Origin: Blepharisma stoltei
Lineage: Eukaryota > Ciliophora > Heterotrichea > Heterotrichida > Blepharismidae
Assembly: GCA_914767885.1 (NCBI GenBank)
Contig: CAJZBQ010000024.1
Coordinates: 248,001-312,000 of the forward strand
Direction: 5' to 3'
Length of the DNA stretch: 64,000 nucleotides
In this document: positions 54,285 to 64,000 of the stretch, one piece after another
Layout of the letters: the number at the start of each line of letters is the position of its first letter
Position numbering within the stretch: the first letter of the stretch is position 1
Notes under the pieces: model-generated
The model's database searches: none
The model's input: the letters and a program-made list of their open reading frames with translations, nothing else
What the model was told of the DNA's origin: nothing
Made by a program: the position numbers and the translations under genes

Positions 54285-57200
54285 ATGAAGCTAATTCTTT
54301 TCTTAATTCCTTTCGCATTTGCTGCTGATTATGTCATAACTACTGCGAAAGGGGCCACCGAAGTAAATTGTACATACCCTTTATGCTCTCTGTGCAACTC
54401 TACCACAGCTTATCAAATAGATGACTTCAGCTCTTTCCAAATCCCCGACTACTTGGCTTCCACATCTGAGCTTTTGCAAGAAATGATCGAAGAGCTTTCC
54501 AGCTATTTAAACGCTTCAACCTACTTAGTTTCAGTAGGAAAAACTGGGCTCTGTGTAGAAGCTAATGATATTGAAGAAGGGGCAAATCTAGATGACATGT
54601 ACCTAGACCTTATAGATGTGGAATATAAAGAAATTGTTCTTATTGAAATATTCGATGCAGACGTAGAAATTGGAAAAGCTATTGGAAGAGCTGAAAGAGG
54701 AGCCGGCAATGGGTATGATTGGACCAATCTACAAGTACAGTTTTCGGCTTTTGATAATGCAATTATCAGCAGCTCTGTAACTTTTGAGCTTGAAGAAATT
54801 TGGCATATTTTCGACTCAGGACACCAAGAAACCCAATATTTAGGACTTTCCTATCTTGGAGCTAGCATGGAGTATGAAAATGAATTCAGAATTTTCACAG
54901 AGTATGACAGAGAAGAAAACCAAGATTTTAATGTCACCATATTCAATGAAGTTGTATTACTAGGAGACTTCGCAGATGCTTTAGACTATGATTTAAAATG
55001 CTCTGAAGTCGAAAGTCCAAGAGGCTTGGATTATGTGTCTTTATTGCTGCCAAATTATGCATTAATGGTGTTCACGACAAATTTCACTGAAAGTTTTGTC
55101 CAAGTTTTATCTATAATTGAAGCTGATTCCCCTGATTTTAGTATTGCTCAAGGAATTTTAATAGAAAACCCAATAGCTTATTTGAATATTTACCACAACA
55201 CCTCATACTGCCAACTTGATATTAAAGGAGAATGAAATGTTCCAGATACCCCTCAGTTTACAATAGATGTCCTAAGCAGCAAAAATGAGCCTTATTATGC
55301 TTTGGCCCATATAACTGATCCTATTGCAGAAATTTCTTTTACCCAGCTTGAAAACTTATTTAGTCAGCTTAATCTTAATCTTATGTTATTGAGTAGCTCC
55401 CGGCCAGGACCGTAGGTCCTTTTCTTCCTCCTTTTGGTCACCTCGCTTGCTTTCCTTGCCCTGCTCCCAGTGTACACCTAAGTGCCACAGGCTACCACTC
55501 GGCTCCTTCCGGTCATGGGGTTTGGCCATGAAATTCTGGAAGTAGGCGGACTGGGTCGCCATGCTTCACGTCGTCGACTAGGGTTAGAGCTAGGGATTAA
55601 CTCCCTAGCTCTTATCGGCATCTGCTGTGCCGTCCGATTTGGGCACCAGCAGTCCCTAGAGGAAAACCCTTTTTTTGTCCCATGCCCTGTCGGGACGATC
55701 CGAAAATCGTCATTGCTGGACCGGGAGGGAAACCTAGCCGGACACAAATACCAGTACCCATACCAGACCTTTCCCTGACTCCCCCCCCTTTAAATTGGAA
55801 CAAAATATAGGTAAAATTTCCACTTTTTGGTAAATTAACCCCCCTTTAAATTGGAACAAATTTTAATTTTATAATAAAAAATAAAAAATTTTATATATAT
55901 AAATCATAATTTTTTATGTAAAATGTTTTGATATAATTTAAATGTTTCTTCTTAACTAAAATTAAAAATTTAGTTATATCCTGCTCTTGTTTAAAGAATA
56001 GAGTATAAAGAGCATCTTATTTAAATAAATTTATTATCCTTAATTGTTAATTTTTAAAAAAATTTATTTTTTATTTTTTTTGATAAAAATGATATTTTTT
56101 ATATAAATAGCTTTGATATAAAAATCCAATACGATTTCTTTATAAAATTCAAAATTTACTTATTTCTTGCTTTATTTTAAAGAATATAGTATAAATAACA
56201 TCTTATTTAAACAAAATTAGCACTTTGATCGATAAATTTTTCTAAAATTTTTTTTTTTTAATTTTTTTTTATCAATAAAAATAATAATTTTTGTGTAAAT
56301 AGTTTTGATACCAATTAATAGTGGCGTATTAAAAAATAATGAAATTTTAGTTATATCTTGCTTTTTTTTTAAGGATATAAGAGTAAATAGCATTTTATTA
56401 AACAAATTTATTAATCTAATTCGATAAATTTTTGAAATTTTTTTTTTTCTTCAAATTTTATATAAATTTTTTTTTTATAAAAAATTTTATAATGATTTTT
56501 TTTTAAAAAAAATTTTCTTAACCCCCCCCCTTTATATTGGAACTAAAAATTTTTAGTTCCAATTTAAAGGGGGGGGGAGAGTGGATTGGCTTCAGGCCGC
56601 AGCAAGGTCCCCAATCACACTACAGGTTCGGGAGAGGACAGATCGTGTGTCGTCGCCATTTTATTTGTATTTATTTAGTCAGCTATCAGCTGATTTTTCT
56701 TCAATTTTTCCTATTTACCAAACACAAACTGAACTGATAAACAGACTTTATGAAATTAAATGCATAAATACCAAGCTTGAGCTCGATTTCGCCCCAGAAA
56801 CTTATGTGACTCTTGATTGTGATGGGAAAATTGTCCAGGAATACGACTCTAAAGTAAATGGCTATTTCGGAAGATTCAATACAACAGTTGAAGATTCATT
56901 TAGCTTTAGCGACATTTTACGAGAGTCTCTTGGGTATTTATTAGGGGAAGGGTTTCCTGAGTACTCTAGCATTACAAATATGAACTTTAATTCAAGCACT
57001 TCTGATGTGAATTTAGAGGAGTCTTATTTATCAGCTCCATACATATTTCCTGCAGGGATTCAATTTGCTTATGATATAAACCAAATTAGTAACTGTACCT
57101 CTGATACTAAATGCGAAAATATCGTGGTTTATAACCTAACAGACCCAGTCAATATGATAGGAGAGTATTTTCCTAATGACTTCTTCATGTCTGGAGGCAT

Positions 57201-59049
57201 GGATGTGGTGTATGTAGCACATGAAGTATATCTTTATGACACTTTAATGGTGAAATATTTTGAGCCACTGTCTCCAGTCTATATTTCAGGGCTGCTTGAC
57301 ATTCTTCTAGACTCAGACTCCTTCAGCACTTTTACTGCAAATGTCACCTTAGACGAAGATGGCTCTGACATTTATTATTTAGCTGGCCGCCTTCAAGAAG
57401 AATGAACTACTGTATTTGGCGTCCCAGGGTTGCTTATTTCTTCATTAGATCTCAATTATGAAGTCAAAAATAGAGAAATTTTAACTGAATACAACCCAGG
57501 ACAAGCATCATTTTCATGTGGGGAAAATAAATACTGCTGGAATGGAGAAGCTTATGTAGAGATTGATCATGATAACTATAATTATAATCAGCTGGATTTA
57601 GTTATGCAAGCTGCTGATGCTGACACGTTCTTTAGAAGTGTTGCAGGGATACAGGCAACGAATTTGGCAAAGACTTTTAATTTTACTGGCGGGGCAAATA
57701 TTGATATACAGCTGCTGGAATCGGTAAACACAGAGCAAGGGGTTATAATTGAAGGCCAAGCTGAATTTTTGGGACTTCCATGCAATTTTTATATAAAAAC
57801 TGAAATTAATTCAAGCTCATTTATTGCTGATGTAGATGTGGTGCCATTTATTATGGGGTATGGGAATATTTTTGTTATGAATGTGACTGGGGAGGATATG
57901 CATGTAGATCTAGATATAAGCGAAAATTCCACGTATGGGACTATGGATGTTAATGCAAGCTTATGGTCAATAACAGGCAAAACTGAATTGGAGATGGATG
58001 ACACTTTAATTTCATTCAAAACTACCGGGTATCCTTTTAAAGGAAATTACCTAATGAATTTAACAGTAGAAACCGAACCCTCAAGTGATATTACAAAAAG
58101 CACTGCTTTTGTATACGGAGATCTCTCTTCAGATGACATTGAACAACTGAACTCTGATATGACAAAACTGATAGAAGAATGAATCGAACAAGGAACAACT
58201 GCCCTTCAAATGTGTGAAAACAGCTTAGACGACCAAGAAACAGTTGTTTCCCAGTCAGAGTCCAAACAATGCACAGAGCCATGCCCAACTGAAGAGATTT
58301 GTACATCTCCAGTGACATCTTCATGTGTAGACTATTCTTACGCTATGGACTGTCTCCAAAACTCCACTGCCTGTGACTCAGTCTCAGTTTTATGTTATTC
58401 CTACACAGTTTATTGTCTTGAAGAATCTACTTATTGTGTCAGTTACGAAAAAAATATGCCAAATGTTTGCAAAGAATACAAAACTGAATGTGTAAGCACA
58501 GTCGACACTTGTGATGAATATTACTTAGACTGTGTAGGAGAGCAGACAGGGAATTGTGAAGTCATTGATTTTATATCAACTGGAGAATGTGCTGAGACTG
58601 CTTTTAGATGTGAAATGAAAGAAGTTCCTGAAATGCAGTGCGAGTCTAGTTGTGAGTATGAGAAATTAGTACTAAAAGATGAATATCAGCGATTGGAGTA
58701 TTATCAGAATGTTAGTGTAGAAACAGAAAGCGAGCTGGGTGGGTTTAGGAATCTCAGCGATTTTGAGAATCTGATTGATATTAAAAGAGGAAACTTCGAG
58801 CTTGAGCTTTATGAATCAGGTATAGGACCTGGAGATATACAAATTACTTTTGATTTATCAGTCCCTGATATATCAACTTATACAATGGCTGATATAAGTG
58901 TCACTATCATATGGAACTTTTTTAATTCTGACGAAAACCTCGACTCTTTAATGTACGAAGTAAAAAAAGCGATCATTGATATGAGCAACAGCACGCTCAC
59001 ATACGATTTATTAGAAAAATCTCCATTAGAAGTTTATTTAGAGCATTAA
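54285..59049 (+). CDS. Large secreted Cys-rich protein, ~1,149 aa
   Basis: Signal peptide MKLILFLIPFAFAADY. The body has repeated beta-rich modules with N-glycosylation sites (NCTYPLC, NTSYC, NCTSDTKC). The region near residues ~860-1000 is a Cys-rich string (CTEPCPTEEICTSPVTSSCV ... CKEYKTECVSTVDTCDEYYL) with pairs every ~6-12 residues. Each module seems to start near a YxLxIKGEW / YLAGRLQEEW phrase (W is TGA), which suggests internal duplication. A SINE carrying a nested MITE splits FSQL from SADFSSIF and removal of 1,315 nt is exact. No hydrophobic C-terminal anchor (ends PLEVYLEH), so secreted or extrusome content is more likely than membrane. Family unknown. Confidence 0.8.
55370..56670 (-). 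mobile_element. SINE-like insert carrying a nested MITE
   Basis: 14-bp duplication TTATTTAGTCAGCT (55356-55369, 56671-56684). Minus-strand head ACAAATAAAATGGCGACGAC, tail GATTAA repeats (AATCTTAATCTTA on the plus strand). The SINE itself is ~500 bp; a family-A MITE interrupts it at 55776-56579. Confidence 0.92.
55776..56579. mobile_element. Family-A MITE nested in a SINE
   Basis: Left TGACTCCCCCCCCTTTAAAT, right palindromic module ending GGGGGGGGAG. The right flank does not show the matching TGA, so the end is altered. Interior very similar to the 33.6- and 36-kb copies. Confidence 0.88.
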
Positions 59050-59055
59050 CCATAA

Positions 59056-60599
59056 TTAACCCAATTTCATTAAATTTTGTTTGATAAGGCTGATTTGTTC
59101 TTGGCTCCATTCTAATCTTCCGTCTAAATGCATAATTAATTCTTCATCGGTCAGCAATATTAAATTACTCACACTTGCTGGCTGCGTTAAGTCAAATCTT
59201 ACTGCTTCAATTGATTTCTTAGAGTTGCTATAAGCTGACCTCAAATTCCATAAAGTCCTTACCACCTGTTCGATTTCTTCAATGTCCATCTCTAGTTCTG
59301 AATGAAAATGATTTTTTTCTAATAGCTCTAGATGGCGAACAAGTCGCAAAAATGAAGTTTTTCGGTAGTTGTCTCTAATAAAAGGCTCAAAACTAACTCC
59401 TCCAAGCTTGGATAAGACATAAGAAGCTACAGAATTTCCAGTGATAGAAGTTAGTGTTCAATTGCAGGAATGGCATACATTAAAATGGCATGGTGAAGAA
59501 GCCCATTTTCTTAACTCCTGTATCTGGTGCGCAGGGACTTTGAGGAAGGGAGGACTGCATTCGGGTGCATGTATCCGGCCAGGTTTGGAGAAGCGCAATG
59601 TCGGATTGCCGAATTCATGCTTTACTCCAATGCTAAGTTTTTTTTTCCTACTAATTAAATAAGGGGTACCTGCGCCAGCAGATCTGGTTGGATAACTACC
59701 AGTGTTCGAAAGCGAAAGCTAAGTTTTTTTTCCTCAGGGGATTGGGCCTAGTAAGGTTGTATACGAACTGGCGAGCAGGCGAAAGAGACATTACAGGTGG
59801 AGGTTTCCCTTCAGGAATTACATTAAACTTCTCTATAAGTCTAATAAATGTGTTCAATTGCAGGAATGGGCATTTGTTTTATTGGGTTTTGTGGATCTAA
59901 AAGTAAATACCGAGGTGTTTCTGCTAAATAAACTACTTGTACTCCTTCAGCTATTCCACGCTTCTTTAGGGTTTTACGAAGCTTGCGGACTGTGTCACAA
60001 TTTTTGGTGTTAGAGATATCAGCAACTTCAACACGAGTAGGATCAATTTTTCCAGCAGCTGAAGCGGTAGTAATAATATTTATTTGATTTTGCAAACAAT
60101 ATTGTATTAAATCTGCTTTACAGCTGACGTTCCCTATACAGTCAACTACATAATCAGGGTTCCCAGCAAGTAAGCTACTAGCATTTTCTAATGAGAAATA
60201 AGCTTTTTGAATTTCAATTTCACATTGTGGGATTATTTTTCCTATGTGAGCTTTTAGCACATCAGTTTTATGTTTCCCAATATCCCTTGTTTTCGCTACT
60301 CCATGGCCATTTAAGGCTCCTGCTGTAAGCACGCTGTTATCAATGATTCTCACTTTTTTTACACCAGAGCGTGCCAAAGTTATCACACAGTGGCTTCCAA
60401 TGCCTCCTAGTCCTAAGACAACCACAAAGCTTGACTGGATTTTGTCTTGGCCTTCTTTGAAAAATTGATGATTTCTTACCAGCTGGTCTTTTAATGGGAA
60501 ACTTTTCTGCTTTTTTTTCTTCATCAATAGCAGCTTTACTACATAGGAGCCCATGCCGATTCCTATAAGAAACATTATGATCTCTTTCAATAGTCCCAT
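59056..60599 (-). CDS. TcdA/THIF-family E1-like enzyme, membrane-anchored
   Basis: About 382 codons including one 396-nt SINE unit removed. N-terminal hydrophobic anchor (IIMFLIGIGMGSYVVKLLLM) and basic stretch, then a ThiF/E1 fold: VVVLGLGGIGSHCVITLARS nucleotide loop with VKKVRIIDNSVL, LNGHGVAKTRDIGKHKTDVL, DYVVDCIGNVSCKADLIQYC and ITTASAAGKIDPTRVEVADI. This is the pattern of tRNA t6A dehydratase (E. coli TcdA, yeast Tcd1/2, the latter mitochondrial outer-membrane). The C-terminal half is helical (LVRHLELLEKNHFH). After SINE removal two extra nucleotides (TA) remain before TSITGNSVASYVLSKLGG, so the joint is out of frame. Confidence 0.82.
59474..59849 (+). mobile_element. SINE-like insert in THIF gene, 376 bp
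   Basis: Perfect 20-bp duplication GTGTTCAATTGCAGGAATGG (59454-59473, 59850-59869). Head CATACATTAAAATGGCATGG. Confidence 0.92.
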
Positions 60600-60651
60600 A
60601 ATCTATATAAAAAATTAATTATAATTAAATTAGGCAACTCTGTTATGTTAT

Positions 60652-62192
60652 TTATTCGTAAAGAAATACTGGAGTTTTGCTTGCCTTCTCAAGGTTCCAT
60701 CCAAAGAGTAAGTCAATTGAGTTTCCTAACTCCCCCCCCCCTCCGTGAGTGAAAAAAAAAATTTTGTTCACTCACGGAGGGGGGTTAATTTTTTTTTTCG
60801 AAAATTAAAAAAATCCTAATTCGCAAAAATTGGAAAGCAAATATTAATTTAATTTATGAAATTTATGTTTTAAAAAGCAATTCGTAAAAATTAAACAGAA
60901 TTAGCTCTAGATTTCATTATACTAATTATCATTTATATATTAATTTTTTTTCCATAAAAAATTTTTCTATTAAAAAATTTTTGTTCACTCATGGATGGTG
61001 GGTTTTTTGGGCAAAAAATAGGGATTTTTCTAATGGTTTTGTTCACTCACGGAGGGGGGGGGGGAGTAAGCTCTTTCCACAGACGTATAAGTCGCTTGAG
61101 CAATTAAGGACGTTTTCAATATCAGCGTCAATAGTAACAAGAGAGTTGTAATAGTTGGCATATAAAGTTTTAAGTCCTGCCTCACTGACAAAGCTTTTCT
61201 TAATTGTGGCAAACAAAGTTTCGAATGGGCATTGGCTTGAAATAAGCTGAAGCTGAGGTTCAATTTCTTTGAATTCTGCAATTAAAGTATCAATGGCTGC
61301 AATATCCCAGGTCAAAATTTTTTCAATTGTAGCATACCCATTGGTGAAAATTTGGGCAAATTTGGTAATATCTGTATAGCAGGCGCCTGGAGTTGAGACT
61401 TGACCTTCAAAACCATCAAGTAAGCCTTTTCCGAATTGGGTGAATTCGTTGATGACGCTTGATTCGCTTGATAGCAAAGCTTTCCCAGTGTATGGTGGCA
61501 CCATGTACCTCATAGCAGTTCCGAAGTTCTTGCCTGCTTTTTGGAAGTTAAAACCAAGGAGGTCGAGTGTGGATGCAGCAAGATATGATTCAATGACGTT
61601 TCTTTGCATTAAGAGGTTTCCTACCACATACCAGCTTCCTTTGTTCTTTAACTCAGCATTCAAGTTTGTGATAATTTGGTTCATTCCACAGCCTGAGGCC
61701 ATTTTTTCGAGGTCTTTTCCGAAGGTCTTGATGCTGCTATAAGCATCGAATGGGTGGAATTTGAGGACGCTGGCAATGATATTGACCATGTCGGAGTCAA
61801 GCTTTCCTTGTGAGGCTTGATCTAACCCGCTTTTAAGAGCGAGCAAAAATTTTATTTTATAGAATATTTTAACGAGATTTCTGGTTAAATTTTATTAAGT
61901 TTGCATAAACATAAAGTTCATAAATTAAATTGAATTTTTCTTTTTTAAATAGTTTATATTGGAATCTGGAAAAATTAACCTTTAAGAGCTAGCAGAAAAC
62001 CCTTGCTTACTATTAAAGGGAGAGTAAGCAGGTTGCTGGAAGAGTGTAAGTTGCACCGGTATAACTGCTCATGAAAGCTCCCACGAAGGTCTTAAAGTCA
62101 TCGTAGTTTCCTTGGAAGAGTGATGCTGGGACGGAGGTTTCAGCGCTGGAGAGAGCCACGAAAGCTACGAAAAGGAATAAAATCTTTGACAT
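60652..62192 (-). CDS. Secreted protein, ~332 aa, unknown
   Basis: Signal peptide MSKILFLFVAFVALSSAETS (start 62192; an upstream in-frame ATG at 62222 is possible). Two MITE removals (202 and 340 nt) give PATCLDQASQGKLDSDMVNI and CGKSLGNSIDLLFGWNLEKA, ending YE then TAA. The body is helical with scattered Cys (CGMNQIITNLNAELK, CYTDITKFAQIF, CPFETLFATIKKSF, NCSSDLYVC). No family recognised. No TGA in the main exon. Strong codon bias and perfect joints support a real, well-expressed gene. Confidence 0.78.
60727..61069. mobile_element. Family-B MITE as IES
   Basis: TAA at both ends, palindromic module at left, two-copy module at right (CTCATGGATGGTGGGTTTTT ... CTCACGGAGGGGGGGGGGAG). Removal of 340 nt restores the C-terminus. 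Confidence 0.92.
61823..62027. mobile_element. Decayed family-B MITE as IES
   Basis: Left TAACCCGCTTTTAAGAGCGA (degraded end), right CTATTAAAGGGAGAGTAA. TAA at both limits. Removal of 202 nt is in frame. Confidence 0.75.
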
Positions 62193-62274
62193 TTTATTAT
62201 TATCGCAGCCCATTTTTGTCATCAGAATATGTTCAACAGGTTTGAATAGAATTATAAAATTATGCTTTTTATTC

Positions 62275-62632
62275 TACTCCCCCCCCCCCTCCGTGAGTGA
62301 ATAAAAAAATTTTGTTCACTCACGGAGGGGGGTTAATTTTTTTTCGAAAATTAAAAAAATCCTAATTCGCAAAAATTGGAAAGCAAATATTAATTTAATT
62401 TATGAAATTTATGTTTTAAAAAGCAATTCGTAAAAATTAAACAGAATTAGCTCTAGATTTCATTGTACTAATTATCATTTATATATTAAATTTTTTTCCA
62501 TAAAAAATTTTTCTATTAAAAAATTTTTCTATTAAAAAATTTTTGTTCACTCATGGATGGTGGGTTTTTTTTGGCAAAAAAAATAGGGATTTTTCTAATG
62601 GTTTTGTTCACTCACGGAGGGGGGGGGAGTAA
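62275..62632. mobile_element. Family-B MITE, intergenic
   Basis: Left CTCCCCCCCCCCCTCCGTGA, right CTCACGGAGGGGGGGGAGTA then A. Almost identical in interior to the copy at 60727-61069. Confidence 0.9.
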
Positions 62633-62961
62633 GAGAAGAAAATTAGGAGAAGTTAGATGTAAAAATAAGCTTAAATATGCTGGAGAGGGTCATGGAAAAA
62701 GGCTTAAAGGAGATGATTTGTAACGTTGAGATGAGGAAACTTCAGTGATAGTTCAATTTTTTAAGACTTAGCTTTAAAGTAAAGGATATGGATGGCGATG
62801 ATGGAATACTTTAAGTACAGCTTAAATAATCGATTTTTTAATATAAATTTGTTAGACGGTAAAGATTTTATAGAGATTAACTGGGAAGGACCGTTAATTG
62901 CAAGAAAATAAACAACAGTTTAAAAAGCATTCTAATGCATTTTTATTTTGGAAAAGAACCC

Positions 62962-63272
62962 TAACTCCCCCCTCCCTGAGCGAACAAAACCATTAGAAAA
63001 ATCCCTATTTTTGCCCAAAAAACCCACCCTTTTAATTGAAAAACTTTTTATTGAAAAAAAATTGATATATAAGTGATAACTATTATAATGAAATCTCAAG
63101 CTAATTCTTTTTAATTTTGAACAATTGCGTTTTTAAAGCATAAATTTTATAAATTAAATTAATATTTGCTTTCCAATTTTTACGAGTTAGGATTTTTTTA
63201 AATTTCGAAAAAAAAAATTAACCCTCCTTCATGAGTGAATAAGATTTTTTTGTTCGCTCACAGAGGGGGAGT
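62962..63272. mobile_element. Family-B MITE, intergenic, altered ends
   Basis: Left TAACTCCCCCCTCCCTGAGC, right CTCACAGAGGGGGAGTGGGA. The inner right copy of the left module is replaced by CTTTTAATTGAAAAAC. The remainder of 62193-63381 shows no gene. Confidence 0.8.
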
Positions 63273-63381
63273 GGGATTAAGTTTATTCGGAGAGATTGTA
63301 AAAACAGCGTCAACAAAATTTGAGCTAAAAAATTAATTTTTAAATAATTTCCATCTTAAAATACTAGGCGGTGCATAAACT

Positions 63382-64000
63382 ATGGACAACCAAACCGCCT
63401 ATAAACTAGCAACCCCTGAAAGATGCAAAAAGCTTATGAATCTTTCCCGCCAAGTGCTAGAAAAAGTAAAAACTAGTGGAGTTACCTCAGGCAACCAGAT
63501 AGCAAAAGAAATCCTCAACGATTTATCTGAGAATTCTTATGGGGCCGAATTCAAAAATATCCAGCGGCGGGTCTACGATGCACTTAACGTGCTCCATGCC
63601 CTAAATGTTATTTCAAAATTCCGAAATGAAATCTCCTACCAAGGCTTCTCAAACGACAAAGAAGAAAAGATCATTCGCGGAACTTTAGATGCTAAAAAAT
63701 CTGTTATTGAAGAAAAAAGAAAAGCTTTAAACGAAAATTTAATGCATTATACAGCTTTGAGAAAGCTTTTAAATAGAAATATGAGCCAAGAATTAAAACC
63801 AAATGTTCAGCTCCCTTGTGTTGTAATTAAGGGAAAAGAGATGAAAATTGATATCCAAGAGAATAATGTAATAATAGTGTCAAAAAATCCAATGGCAATT
63901 TACAATGATGCTCATTTGATGGCAAATATGAAGTTTCATCATATTAATAACGAGGAATTATTAGAGAATTTCCCAAAAGAGTTGATTGATACAATAAATA
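63382..64000 (+). CDS. TFDP: DP transcription factor (E2F partner), 5' part
   Basis: Starts [20 protein letters not shown] and runs off the window end. DP proteins heterodimerise with E2F to control S-phase genes. The winged-helix DNA-binding motif [20 protein letters not shown] with [13 protein letters not shown] matches DP ([21 protein letters not shown]). It is followed by the helical dimerisation segment ([20 protein letters not shown]) and the start of the marked-box-like domain ([19 protein letters not shown]). No TGA or insert so far. Confidence 0.92.
   Translation, partial: [206 protein letters not shown]

Overview
The window looks like germline (micronuclear) DNA of a heterotrich ciliate, most likely Blepharisma. 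Three kinds of evidence point there. (i) TGA is read as tryptophan in most genes while TAA and TAG end them. (ii) Spliceosomal introns are 15 or 16 nt long. (iii) Nearly every longer gene is cut by AT-rich or repeat-rich inserts whose removal between short direct repeats restores one reading frame, as expected for internal eliminated sequences (IESs). Species assignment is inference; no database was searched.

Layout: 0-12.6 kb holds an unknown protein, a FAIM-like endocytic-type protein, UFD1, a myristoylated Kelch protein, a membrane protein, small unknown proteins and a coiled-coil protein. 12.6-19.6 kb holds housekeeping genes: RPL35, a TFIIB-like factor, RPS16, histone H2A and a SWEET sugar transporter. 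19.6-23.5 kb holds two tandem ammonium-transporter paralogs in which both pore histidine positions are Phe. 24.9-34.7 kb holds an internally duplicated Cys-rich membrane protein and a secreted protein of about 2,060 aa. 35.4-47 kb holds an AGC-type kinase, an unknown protein, PIG-C and several unknown genes. 47.5-52.3 kb holds an axonemal DNAI7/CASC1-like gene split by a 2.8-kb IES. 52.6-64 kb holds a secreted protein of about 1,150 aa, a TcdA/THIF-family enzyme, a secreted protein of about 330 aa and a DP transcription factor cut by the window end.

The inserts fall into four classes. (1) Two MITE families with poly-C/G ends and 3-bp TNA target duplications (A: CTTTAAATTGGAAC type, about 760-800 bp; B: CTCCGTGAGTGAAC type, about 250-395 bp). 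They share one modular plan but not their sequence. (2) SINE-like GC-richer retroposons (about 135-550 bp) with a common ATTAAAATGGCG-like head, simple-repeat tails and 8-20-bp target duplications. Eight such insertions in seven genes give an intact frame when one duplication plus the element is removed. (3) TA-bounded palindromic or foldback elements. (4) Short IESs of about 54-65 bp. Elements are nested: MITE within SINE, MITE within IES, and MITEs within a satellite-like repeat.

The most interesting point is that retroposon insertions inside coding sequence behave as precisely removable IESs although their boundaries mostly lack the TA dinucleotide. Two other SINE insertions (kinase, THIF enzyme) leave a frame offset. 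Gene spans below are germline coordinates including inserts; protein lengths are after the proposed removals.
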